Assembly: GCA_002499945.1 (NCBI GenBank)
Contig: DKYP01000193.1
Coordinates: 1-5,893, forward strand
DNA: 5,893 bases
Direction of reading: 5' to 3'
Source: Lachnoclostridium sp. UBA7097
GTDB taxonomy: Bacteria > Bacillota > Clostridia > Lachnospirales > Lachnospiraceae
Shown: piece after piece, positions 1 to 5,331 of the stretch
How positions within the stretch are numbered: the first letter of the stretch is position 1
Layout: each line of letters begins with the position of its first letter
Notes under the pieces: generated by a model
The model's input: the letters and a program-made list of their open reading frames with translations, nothing else
What the model was told of the DNA's origin: nothing
The model's database searches: none
Translations under genes and position numbers: made by a program

Positions 1-90
1 CCTTTCATTTAGTTTTTTGTTAAATACATTTAAGCACATATATACACTTTTATCTATATTTTTACTAACTTAACAATATCTCCTTGTTCC

Positions 91-1074
91 CTATTCCCAT
101 TGTTCTCCCTTTCTTCTCTCCTGCATGAAATTCCAGACTTCTTCTTCCTCTGGCATAACTTTTAATGCGCCTTTTCTTGTTGTTATAATGGAAGAAGCAG
201 CATTAGCAAACCCAAGCATATCATGCATCCTGTGTGAATCCATACCATCTATGCCATAGTCAAGAATCCAGTTTAATACACATGCCATAAATGTATCCCC
301 TGCCCCTGTAGTTTCAACAGTATCATCATTTAAAAATGGTGCACATTCTACCTTTATTCCATTATAATATGCCCTGCTTCCCCTTTTTCCCATTGTAGCA
401 CATATAAATGGTACATTATATCTTTCCTGTATCCTTTCTGCACCCTGGTCAATATCTTCTGTACCAGTAAAAAACTCTATCTCATCATCAGAAATTTTAA
501 GGACATCACACTGGCTTATGCCATATGAAATTTTTTCCTTTGCTGTATCCATACTGTCCCACAATGGCGGACGCAGGTTAGGGTCAAAAGAAATTACCGC
601 CCCTGCTTCCTTTGCTGCTTTTACTGCTGCCTTTGTTGCATTCTCTGCCCCTTGGGCTGTCATGGACAGGCTGCCAAAATGAAAAAGTTTTGTATTTTGT
701 ATTAAAGAAAAATCAATTTCATCTTCCCTAAGCATCATATCTGCCCCGGGATTACGGTAAAACGAAAAACTGCGTTCCCCGTCTGGTGCAGTGTGTACAA
801 ATGCCAGTGTTGTAGGGACTTTAGCATCAGTGACAAGATTGCTTATATCAATTCCCTGTTCCTCTGTTACATTTTTAAGCATCTTTCCAAAAGAATCATT
901 TCCCACTTTCCCTATAAACGCGGTTTTCTTACCAAGGCGCTGTAACATTGATAAAACATTACAAGGTGCACCACCCGGATTTGCTTCAAAAAGCGGGTTA
1001 TCCTGCACACTAACCCCGTTCTCTGTAAAATCAACAAGCAATTCCCCCAGCGCCACAACATCGAATTTCTTCAA
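91..1074 (-). CDS. PfkB-family carbohydrate kinase, probable fructokinase
   Basis: This 327-residue protein is a ribokinase/PfkB-fold sugar kinase that uses ATP to phosphorylate a sugar in the cytoplasm. Fructose to fructose 6-phosphate is the most likely reaction, because the overall sequence resembles the fructokinases of sucrose utilisation; substrate choice cannot be proved from sequence alone. The N-terminus has the GELLVDF strand (residues 10-16). PfkB signature 1 is at residues 34-63 (GGAPCNV, then GKVGNDSFG). FDPNLRPPLW follows at 163-172. Signature 2 is at 251-264, with the anion-hole motif GAGD at 257-260 and D260 as the expected catalytic base. Length is normal for the family. The start is a TTG, chosen because a GGAGG at 1084-1088 sits nine bases upstream and no ATG fits the N-terminal motif. 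It follows the mutS2-like gene on the same strand after 98 bases and has its own candidate promoter. No transporter or other sugar gene is visible in the window. Confidence 0.93.
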   Translation of the reverse strand: MKKFDVVALGELLVDFTENGVSVQDNPLFEANPGGAPCNVLSMLQRLGKKTAFIGKVGNDSFGKMLKNVTEEQGIDISNLVTDAKVPTTLAFVHTAPDGERSFSFYRNPGADMMLREDEIDFSLIQNTKLFHFGSLSMTAQGAENATKAAVKAAKEAGAVISFDPNLRPPLWDSMDTAKEKISYGISQCDVLKISDDEIEFFTGTEDIDQGAERIQERYNVPFICATMGKRGSRAYYNGIKVECAPFLNDDTVETTGAGDTFMACVLNWILDYGIDGMDSHRMHDMLGFANAASSIITTRKGALKVMPEEEEVWNFMQERRKGEQWE

Positions 1075-1137
1075 ATAAAACGCCCTCCTTTATTTTAGAA
1101 TCTTAATTTATTGTTTTAAAATATCTTTATAATGCCA

Positions 1138-1146
1138 ATTATAACA
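1138..1146 (-). promoter_or_regulatory. Extended -10 promoter for the sugar kinase gene
   Basis: On the minus strand the gap between the mutS2-like gene and the kinase gene contains TGTTATAAT, a perfect TATAAT hexamer with the TGn extension. The sequence 17 bases upstream (TTTTAT at 1166-1161) is a poor -35 box, as expected for an extended -10 promoter. It would give a 5' leader of about 55 bases before the TTG start. I see no convincing intrinsic terminator after the upstream gene, so readthrough could also contribute to expression. Confidence 0.5.
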
Positions 1147-1174
1147 GATGCATATACGAAATAAAAGAAATTTT

Positions 1175-3076
1175 TTAATTATCATATTCTATAATTTTAT
1201 CCGTATATTTACGTTCCATATCATGTCTGGTTTTCCTGTTATCTACAGTATCAAATATAATCTGGAAATCATAGCCTTCAGGGTACAATTCTGTAGCAGC
1301 AACCTGTAACTGGACCCTTTTATGGTTAATCCAGATTTTCTTATCTTTAAGCTGTACCCTTAAAATACCTTTATCATTAACTGGTTCACATACAATGCCT
1401 GTTTTCCTGTCAGGAAAAACCATTACACTGTCACCTATATTATATTTATCCCTAAGTTCTTTTTGTTTTTTCTGCACTTTCACCTTTTCAATTTTATTGC
1501 CCTTTTTTGCTTTTATAATATTTTGTTTATCTTTTATTTTATAATTTTTAATGGCATCTTCACCATAGGCATGGCCGATTGCTGTTTTTAACATATTTGC
1601 TGGCATTCCAAGCCTGTCTGCAATATAAAATGCACAGCTTTCACCTGCCTCACCTATTACCATCTGGTAGACAGGGCATAATATTTCTTTATCAAATGCC
1701 ATTTTTGCATTAATAACCCCCTGTGTCCTGCATGCATATTCCTTTACCTCTGGATAATGTGTTGTAACCAGGAACAGGCAGCCTTCCTTTTTAAGTTCCT
1801 CCAGTACAGCAATGGCAATGCCCATTCCTTCTGCCGGGTCTGTGCCAGAACCAAGTTCATCCATTATTACAAAACTTTCCCTGTCCGCTTCCTTTAAAAT
1901 CTCCAGGATATTTTTAATATGTGCAGAAAATGTAGAAAGATTTTCTGCAAGATTCTGTCCGTCACCAATATCACAAAGATACGAACTGTTCATGCATATA
2001 TCCGCTTCCCTGCAAGTAACATGCAGGCCACATTGTGCCATTATACAATTAAGCATAACAGTTTTAATTGCTATTGTCTTTCCACCTGTATTTGGCCCTG
2101 TTATTATTATTCCATTTATACCATCCCCCATTTTAAACTGCAATGGGACATTTATATTTTTATCCATTAAAGGATGTCTTGCATCTTTTAATACAATTCT
2201 TCTTTCTGTATTCACCGCTGGTTCTGTGGCATCTAAACCAATGCTTAACTTTCCTTTTGAAAATATAAAATCAAGCTTTTCAATTACCCCGGTATTTTCA
2301 TTTATAATATCCGCCTTTGCAGCAACCATTGAAGTTAAAGTATATAAAACCTGGTACACCTCATTTTCCTCAATGGTTTTAAGAAGCTGCAATTCTTCAT
2401 AATACTTTGCAATACTGGCAGGTTCAATAAAAAATGTATTTCCTGTTGCTGACTGTCCAATAACCATACCAGGTATTTTTGATTTGCATTCCTTTTTTAC
2501 AGGAACACATAACCTTCCATTGCGCAGCGTAGAATAACTGTCTGCCATATACTCTTTATTAGAACGCATTATCTGTGCTGCCTTCTGCTTCATCTCTTCC
2601 TCTGTCTTTGCAATCTGCCTTCTTGTGTGCAAAAGATTTTTAGAAGCATAGTCATCTACTTCCCCATTCCTTATCTGCTTTAAAATTTCCTCTCTTAAAG
2701 CATCATCTGTATACAGGTTTTCTTCATAATAAGCAAGATGGTTTCCATATATTTTTCCACGTCCAAGATAATCCTTTAAACGCTTTATTGCAACAAGCGT
2801 TTTCTCCACACGTTCTAACTGGTATGGCATAAGGCACTCCCCTCTTTCTGCTGCTGCAATACTTTCTTTTATCTCCTGTACATCTGGAAGCGGCGGTGTC
2901 CCAAGTTTTTCAATTAAATTCCTGCTATCTGTTGTATCCTTTAACTGTCTTTTTAATTCACTTTCTGATAAATAAAATGATAATCCCTTAATCATTTCCT
3001 TTGCCTTTTCTGTAACAGCCAGTTCCATCCATTTTTCTTTTATTTTATCAAATTCTATCTGTTTCCCTATATCCAT
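1175..3076 (-). CDS. MutS2-like ATPase lacking the Smr domain
   Basis: This 633-residue cytoplasmic protein belongs to the MutS superfamily, closest to MutS2. Residues 1-280 are a helical core/clamp region, including VPVK at 191-194 and the TGNTFFIEP stretch at 211-219, where MutS2 proteins have a similar FIEP motif. The ATPase domain follows: DARHP at 298-302, Walker A GPNTGGKT at 327-334, the MutS signature GDGQNLAENLSTFSAH at 371-386, Walker B FVIMDELGSGTDP at 402-414, and TTHYPE at 438-443. All catalytic motifs look intact. A short lysine-rich linker (about 513-545) leads to a KOW-like segment (about 546-580) and a 50-residue tail. MutS2 is usually near 780 residues and ends in an Smr nuclease domain; neither the Smr domain nor the long coiled-coil linker is present here. 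B. subtilis MutS2 is known to bind collided ribosomes, and other MutS2 proteins suppress recombination; which applies here is unknown. The ATG is preceded by a GGGGA-type ribosome site with eight bases of spacing. Confidence 0.88.
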   Translation of the reverse strand: MDIGKQIEFDKIKEKWMELAVTEKAKEMIKGLSFYLSESELKRQLKDTTDSRNLIEKLGTPPLPDVQEIKESIAAAERGECLMPYQLERVEKTLVAIKRLKDYLGRGKIYGNHLAYYEENLYTDDALREEILKQIRNGEVDDYASKNLLHTRRQIAKTEEEMKQKAAQIMRSNKEYMADSYSTLRNGRLCVPVKKECKSKIPGMVIGQSATGNTFFIEPASIAKYYEELQLLKTIEENEVYQVLYTLTSMVAAKADIINENTGVIEKLDFIFSKGKLSIGLDATEPAVNTERRIVLKDARHPLMDKNINVPLQFKMGDGINGIIITGPNTGGKTIAIKTVMLNCIMAQCGLHVTCREADICMNSSYLCDIGDGQNLAENLSTFSAHIKNILEILKEADRESFVIMDELGSGTDPAEGMGIAIAVLEELKKEGCLFLVTTHYPEVKEYACRTQGVINAKMAFDKEILCPVYQMVIGEAGESCAFYIADRLGMPANMLKTAIGHAYGEDAIKNYKIKDKQNIIKAKKGNKIEKVKVQKKQKELRDKYNIGDSVMVFPDRKTGIVCEPVNDKGILRVQLKDKKIWINHKRVQLQVAATELYPEGYDFQIIFDTVDNRKTRHDMERKYTDKIIEYDN

Positions 3077-3099
3077 TTCTTAAATCCCCTTTTCTTTAA

Positions 3100-3151
3100 T
3101 TTTTTATAAAAAACAGCCGCAGTACCCTGAAACATAAGATACTGCGGCTGT
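3100..3151 (-). terminator. Intrinsic terminator T2, just upstream of the mutS2-like gene
   Basis: A perfect 12-bp stem (arms 3113-3124 and 3140-3151, GC-rich core GCCGC/GCGGC) closes a 15-base loop. Only the minus-strand reading places a U-rich run (TTTTTTATAAAAAATT) directly after the stem, so it is oriented to stop minus-strand transcripts. It lies about 25-35 bases before the mutS2-like start codon, and I found no promoter between it and that gene. Transcription from the strong upstream promoter must therefore pass it, which makes it a candidate attenuator. Confidence 0.8.
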
Positions 3152-3243
3152 ATAATATACAAACTTTAAAAATACATACCCTGGAACATATAAAATACTT
3201 TCACAAACAACGGACAGTGCGCTCTGCGAACTGCCCTTATGTT

Positions 3244-3275
3244 CAATAAAAAGCATAGCCAGTACAGCTATGCTT
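3244..3275 (-). terminator. Intrinsic terminator T1 within the mutS2 leader
   Basis: A perfect 9-bp stem (arms 3251-3259 and 3267-3275) with a 7-base loop is followed, on the minus strand only, by TTTTTATT. It lies about 220 bases downstream of the predicted transcription start and about 100 bases before the second terminator T2. Together they form two terminators in series on one leader. The stem is less GC-rich than T2, so it may terminate only partly. Confidence 0.65.
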
Positions 3276-3402
3276 AAACTATTCCAGAATATATACCACA
3301 ATATTAAGCAAATGTAAGGCGAAAACGGGCATACTTATTGCGTAGAATATCTGGCAAAATCCAGAAAATACTGGTACTAGCAATAAACATCCCTGCAATA
3401 TT

Positions 3403-3441
3403 TTATTTTGCAATTTTCTCCATTACATCAACAATTAACAT
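3403..3441 (-). CDS. Candidate 12-residue leader peptide
   Basis: A 12-codon ORF encodes MLIVDVMEKIAK. It starts with ATG and is preceded by a full AGGAGGA Shine-Dalgarno (3454-3448) with six bases of spacing, one of the best ribosome sites in the window. The site begins only about ten bases after the predicted transcription start. The ORF is far too short for a domain protein, and I do not recognise the peptide. Its place, first in a leader with two downstream terminators, fits a leader peptide whose translation could alter RNA folding. It has no run of one amino acid that would suggest amino-acid attenuation. Coding status is inferred from the ribosome site alone. Confidence 0.45.
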   Translation of the reverse strand: MLIVDVMEKIAK

Positions 3442-3470
3442 GCAAAATCCTCCTAAAATTTATTAACGAC

Positions 3471-3499
3471 ATTATACATATATATCTGGTGGAAGTCAA
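3471..3499 (-). promoter_or_regulatory. Near-consensus sigma-A promoter for the mutS2 leader
   Basis: On the minus strand TTGACT (3499-3494) and a perfect TATAAT (3476-3471) are separated by exactly 17 bases. Transcription should start near 3464, just ahead of the AGGAGGA site of the 12-codon ORF. This is the only clear promoter I find for the mutS2-like gene. Its -35 box lies 11 bases from the -35 box of the divergent hicA promoter. Confidence 0.78.
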
Positions 3500-3510
3500 C
3501 CAATTTTTTA

Positions 3511-3539
3511 TTGACATTATAAATAACATTTAATACAAT
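3511..3539 (+). promoter_or_regulatory. Consensus promoter for hicAB
   Basis: A perfect TTGACA (3511-3516) and TACAAT (3534-3539) are separated by 17 bases. Transcription would start near 3546, giving a leader of about 48 bases before hicA. It is back to back with the mutS2-leader promoter, so a protein bound between them could affect both. Confidence 0.75.
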
Positions 3540-3548
3540 TAATATAAT

Positions 3549-3575
3549 AAATACTAGTTTCCCTCCGGAAATATT
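3549..3575. promoter_or_regulatory. Inverted repeat in the hicA leader, possible operator
   Basis: Just after the predicted hicA transcription start lies TTTCC-N4-GGAAA (3558-3571). It is flanked by AAATA on the left and TATTT on the right, with four unpaired bases (CTAG) in the left arm only. HicB or HicAB complexes usually repress their own promoter by binding such repeats, so this is a candidate operator. It could also be a weak RNA hairpin just ahead of the ribosome site. The HicB here lacks its usual DNA-binding tail, which weakens the operator reading. Confidence 0.3.
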
Positions 3576-3593
3576 TAAAAGGAGAAAAGTTTA

Positions 3594-3782
3594 ATGCCAA
3601 TGACCCCAAAGGAAATGGTTAAATTTCTTAAAAAGAACGGATTCAAAGAAGTTAGCCAGAATGGTTTCCATATAAAATTGATTAACACCAGAACCCAAAA
3701 ACAAACGATTGTGCCCTATCATTCAAAATCACTTAAAAAAGGTCTTGAACAGGAAATACTGAAACAGGCAGGACTTAAGTAA
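3594..3782 (+). CDS. hicA: HicA-type mRNA interferase toxin
   Basis: This 62-residue protein is a HicA/YcfA-like toxin, a small double-stranded-RNA-binding-fold ribonuclease that cuts mRNA and blocks translation when not held by HicB. Visible features are the N-terminal helix ending in FLKKNGFKEV (residues 10-19), the Gly-x-His motif GFH at 24-26 with H26 as the expected catalytic residue, a TIVPYH strand at 38-43, and the terminal LKKGLEQEILKQAGL helix at 47-61. Full length for the family. The common GSH motif is GFH here, but the histidine is kept. The ATG follows AAAGGAGA (3578-3585) by eight bases; the second ATG, two codons on, is a less well-spaced alternative. It is the first gene of a two-gene operon with hicB 25 bases downstream. 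Confidence 0.9.
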   Translation: MPMTPKEMVKFLKKNGFKEVSQNGFHIKLINTRTQKQTIVPYHSKSLKKGLEQEILKQAGLK

Positions 3783-3807
3783 CCAATACCTATATGGAGG
3801 ATTTCTT

Positions 3808-4131
3808 ATGAATAAATTATTTTATCCAGCACTTTTCCACATTGCTGAAGAAGGCGGTTTCTGGGTGTCTTTTCCAGACCTTCCTGAATGTCTTACACAA
3901 GGCGAAAGCATGGAAGAGGCATACGAAATGGCTGTTGATGCACTTAGTCTTTGTATTTCTGATATGAAAGAAAATAATCTTCCTTTGCCAACACCATCAA
4001 AACCAGATAATATAAACCATGAAAAAGATACTTTTCTTGTTATAGTTGAATTTGATATACATGAATACCAAAAACATAATAATTTAAGAACTATTAACAA
4101 AACCTTTATTTCTAGAATACAGACAAGATAA
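3808..4131 (+). CDS. hicB: HicB-type antitoxin, C-terminally short
   Basis: This 107-residue protein is the partner of the HicA toxin just upstream and should bind HicA to cover its active site. The partial RNase H-like fold is clear: LFYPALFHIAEEGGFWVSFPDLPE at the start, ECLTQGESMEEAYEMAVDALSL at about residues 27-48, PTPSKP at 61-66 and a final FLVIVEFDIHEY strand at 76-87. HicB proteins of this type usually run to 130-140 residues, and after a KKTL-type strand they carry a ribbon-helix-helix DNA-binding tail. Here the frame reads INKTFISRIQTR and stops, so that tail is missing. I found no convincing remnant of it in the other frames downstream, where a hairpin terminator begins. Toxin binding is probably kept and autoregulation by DNA binding probably lost. 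A GGAGGA site (3796-3801) lies six bases before the ATG. Confidence 0.88.
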   Translation: MNKLFYPALFHIAEEGGFWVSFPDLPECLTQGESMEEAYEMAVDALSLCISDMKENNLPLPTPSKPDNINHEKDTFLVIVEFDIHEYQKHNNLRTINKTFISRIQTR

Positions 4132-4153
4132 CCAGTAATTCCCGCCAGAAATA

Positions 4154-4194
4154 AACAAAGATGGCATAAATATTATATCTATGCCATCTTTGTT
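4154..4194. terminator. Convergent bidirectional terminator between hicB and the MerR gene
   Basis: A perfect 15-bp stem (4154-4168 with 4180-4194) encloses an 11-base AT-rich loop. Reading plus, the stem runs into TTTGTTAT; reading minus, into TTTGTTTATTTC. It sits between two converging genes, 22 bases after hicB and 38 before the end of the regulator gene, so it can serve both. Further partial pairing outside the stem (CCAG with CTGG, and ATAACCAG at 4128-4135 with CTGGTTAT at 4197-4204) would extend it back over the hicB stop codon. Confidence 0.75.
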
Positions 4195-4231
4195 ATCTGG
4201 TTATACTGGCAGAGAGCATATATTTATAATT

Positions 4232-5092
4232 TTATTCTGAAATTTTATAAAACCCTTTTACCGCTTCTGCAAAAAAGTCTGCCATCCCTTCACCATATTT
4301 TATATCATATGCTTTTTTTACTTCTTCATTATCCTGGTATAATCCGGCCATTTCCAGCATAAACTTATTTTCATCTTTTATGCCAAAAAGCTGTTTTTGT
4401 ACAAAGCCATATTCCCCTATCACCTCTTTTACCTCAAAAGAATCTATGGCATACCCCTGTTTTTTTCTTTCTGCCAGTTTATCCATAATGCTTTCAAGGC
4501 GTTTATGTAATGAATCCGCTACTTCCCTGCCAACAGGATTTAATGCACTGTCCATGATATTCTCTTTACTTCCATACCATTCCAGCATCTTATTTAAATT
4601 CTTCTGTACTTTTTCACTTGAAGCATTTTCTTTAAAATGCTCCTTAAACCCTTCCATGCTTCCATAGTTTTTTGCAAATACACTTTTTTCTTCTTCACCC
4701 ATTTTTGAAACCATTGAGTTAAATATCTCCTCTATTTCTGTTTCATTAAATATTTTAAAGTCCATATGCTTTTCCCCTTCCAAAATTTTATCAATACTGC
4801 TTACAAGACGCTCCAGGCGTTCTTTTTCTGCTACTAACATTTTACGCTGCGTCTGTAATATCTGTTTTCTGCTAAGAGAAGGATTTTCTATAACAGCCCT
4901 GATTTCTTTTAATGGAATATCAAACTCACGGAAAAATAATATCTGCCTTAACGTTTCCAAAGCCCTGGTGCCATAAAGCCTGTAACCCGCTTCGCTTTTA
5001 CCCGTTGGCTTTAGCAGGCCAATCTCATCATAATAATGAAGTGTCCTTCTGCTAATACCTGTAATATCTGATATTTCTTTTACAGTCATCAT
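4232..5092 (-). CDS. MerR-family regulator with TipAS-type ligand domain
   Basis: From the chosen start this is a 286-residue transcription activator. An N-terminal MerR winged helix (MMTVKEISDITGISRRTLHYYDEIGLLKP, then GYRLY) binds DNA between over-spaced promoter elements. A long dimerisation helix follows at about residues 70-105. The C-terminal half, about 140-280, resembles the TipAS antibiotic-recognition domain (FNETEIEEIFNS, AKNYGSMEGF, then YGEGMADFFAEAVKGFY near the end). In TipAL of Streptomyces and Mta of Bacillus such domains link ligand binding to activation of multidrug genes. The start at 5092 is chosen because GGGAGG lies nine bases upstream and it places the helix-turn-helix at the N-terminus. 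A longer TTG-initiated frame reaches 5194, but that TTG is also the first half of a likely -35 box. No efflux or resistance gene is adjacent, so the target is probably itself plus genes elsewhere. Confidence 0.85.
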   Translation of the reverse strand: MMTVKEISDITGISRRTLHYYDEIGLLKPTGKSEAGYRLYGTRALETLRQILFFREFDIPLKEIRAVIENPSLSRKQILQTQRKMLVAEKERLERLVSSIDKILEGEKHMDFKIFNETEIEEIFNSMVSKMGEEEKSVFAKNYGSMEGFKEHFKENASSEKVQKNLNKMLEWYGSKENIMDSALNPVGREVADSLHKRLESIMDKLAERKKQGYAIDSFEVKEVIGEYGFVQKQLFGIKDENKFMLEMAGLYQDNEEVKKAYDIKYGEGMADFFAEAVKGFYKISE

Positions 5093-5157
5093 TTTGTGCT
5101 GCCTCCCTTGCTCTTTTAAAAACTTTTTTACAACAGATGTAAACTGGTTTTCCATCT

Positions 5158-5194
5158 GTTTATACTGTAAACTATTACGCCCCGTTAAAGTCAA
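5158..5194 (-). promoter_or_regulatory. Candidate MerR-type promoter with 19-base spacer and dyad
   Basis: On the minus strand TTGACT (5194-5189) is followed after 19 bases by TACAGT (5169-5164). An over-long spacer of 19-20 bases is typical of promoters activated by MerR-family proteins. A perfect dyad GTTTA-N5-TAAAC (5172-5158) overlaps the -10 element. The leader downstream also has an 8-bp inverted repeat (AACAGATG at 5160-5153 with CATCTGTT at 5139-5132). Autoregulation by the adjacent regulator is inferred. Confidence 0.42.
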
Positions 5195-5215
5195 TATATA
5201 AATATATATTTTAAC

Positions 5216-5285
5216 AAAAAAAGACCTTGACGGGCAATCTGGAACTATGTTATACTTGTTTGGCGATGTAACAGGTCTTTTTTTT
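5216..5285. repeat. Inverted repeat bracketing the rpmG promoter
   Basis: Two 12-base arms (5216-5227 and 5274-5285; AAAAAAAGACCT and its complement AGGTCTTTTTTT) are exact inverted copies with 46 bases between them. The rpmG promoter lies inside. A transcript entering from the left would form a hairpin ending in a U run, and so would one entering from the right on the other strand. A transcript starting at the internal promoter would lack the left arm and escape termination. It may therefore insulate the ribosomal operon from outside readthrough. Confidence 0.5.
5227..5256 (+). promoter_or_regulatory. Promoter for rpmG-secE-nusG
   Basis: TTGACG (5227-5232) and TATACT (5251-5256) are separated by 18 bases, which predicts a start near 5263 and a leader of about 70 bases before rpmG. 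It is the only good promoter I see ahead of the cluster. The left arm of the surrounding inverted repeat ends on the first base of the -35 box. Confidence 0.65.
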
Positions 5286-5331
5286 ATGTCTGGATTTTAT
5301 AAAATGTATTTAATTTATGGAGGTGAAATCT

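Larger units (their letters stand above)
3077..3464 (-). promoter_or_regulatory. Long structured leader (candidate attenuator) of the mutS2-like gene
   Basis: From the predicted start near 3464 to the mutS2-like ATG is about 390 bases with no recognisable full-length gene. In transcript order it holds a 12-codon ORF, terminator T1, a hairpin at 3236-3212, a diverged direct repeat of about 20 bases (3198-3177 and 3142-3123), and terminator T2. The hairpin has seven outer pairs (GGGCAGT with ACTGTCC) and three inner ones. One outer pair is G-U, which works in the minus-strand RNA but would be an A-C mismatch in plus-strand RNA; this favours the minus reading. The segment GAACATAAG (3244-3236) can pair either with TATGTTC in the first repeat (3190-3184) or with CTTATGTT in the T2 loop (3138-3131). 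I do not recognise a known riboswitch or T-box class. A separate small RNA ending at T1 or T2 is an alternative reading. Confidence 0.5.

Noticed and set aside
1..90. Possible start of another minus-strand gene downstream of the sugar kinase (ATG at 39-37, open to the left edge)
   Set aside because: It offers only 13 codons, with no ribosome site at the right distance. A 7-base inverted repeat (17-23 with 70-76) is too weak and widely spaced to call a terminator. I see nothing supportable in these 90 bases.
791..1078. 95-codon plus-strand frame inside the sugar kinase gene
   Set aside because: Shadow of the kinase coding sequence on the other strand; no ribosome site or family resemblance.
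1812..2402. Plus-strand frames of 196 and 83 codons inside the mutS2-like gene
   Set aside because: They are antisense to the conserved ATPase motifs and show no family features.
3105..3151. T-box resemblance around AGGGTACTGCGG in the T2 region
   Set aside because: The required TGGNACCGCG-type antiterminator bulge and the upstream specifier loop are not present, and the downstream gene is not a tRNA-related gene.
3104..3301. 65-codon minus-strand frame starting at TTG, hydrophobic (begins MWYIFWNSLSIAVLAML)
   Set aside because: It has no ribosome site and runs through both terminators T1 and T2, so its codons are dictated by stems. It is better explained as leader RNA. A decayed membrane-protein gene cannot be fully excluded.
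3304..3390. 28-codon minus-strand frame (begins MFIASTSIFWILPDILR) shortly after the 12-codon ORF
   Set aside because: A hydrophobic-then-basic peptide recalls type I toxins, but its only purine-rich motif (GCAGGG) abuts the ATG with no spacing. I cannot support it as a gene.
3822..4100. 92-codon minus-strand frame antisense to hicB
   Set aside because: HicB family motifs in the plus frame explain the sequence, and there is no promoter or ribosome site for the antisense frame.
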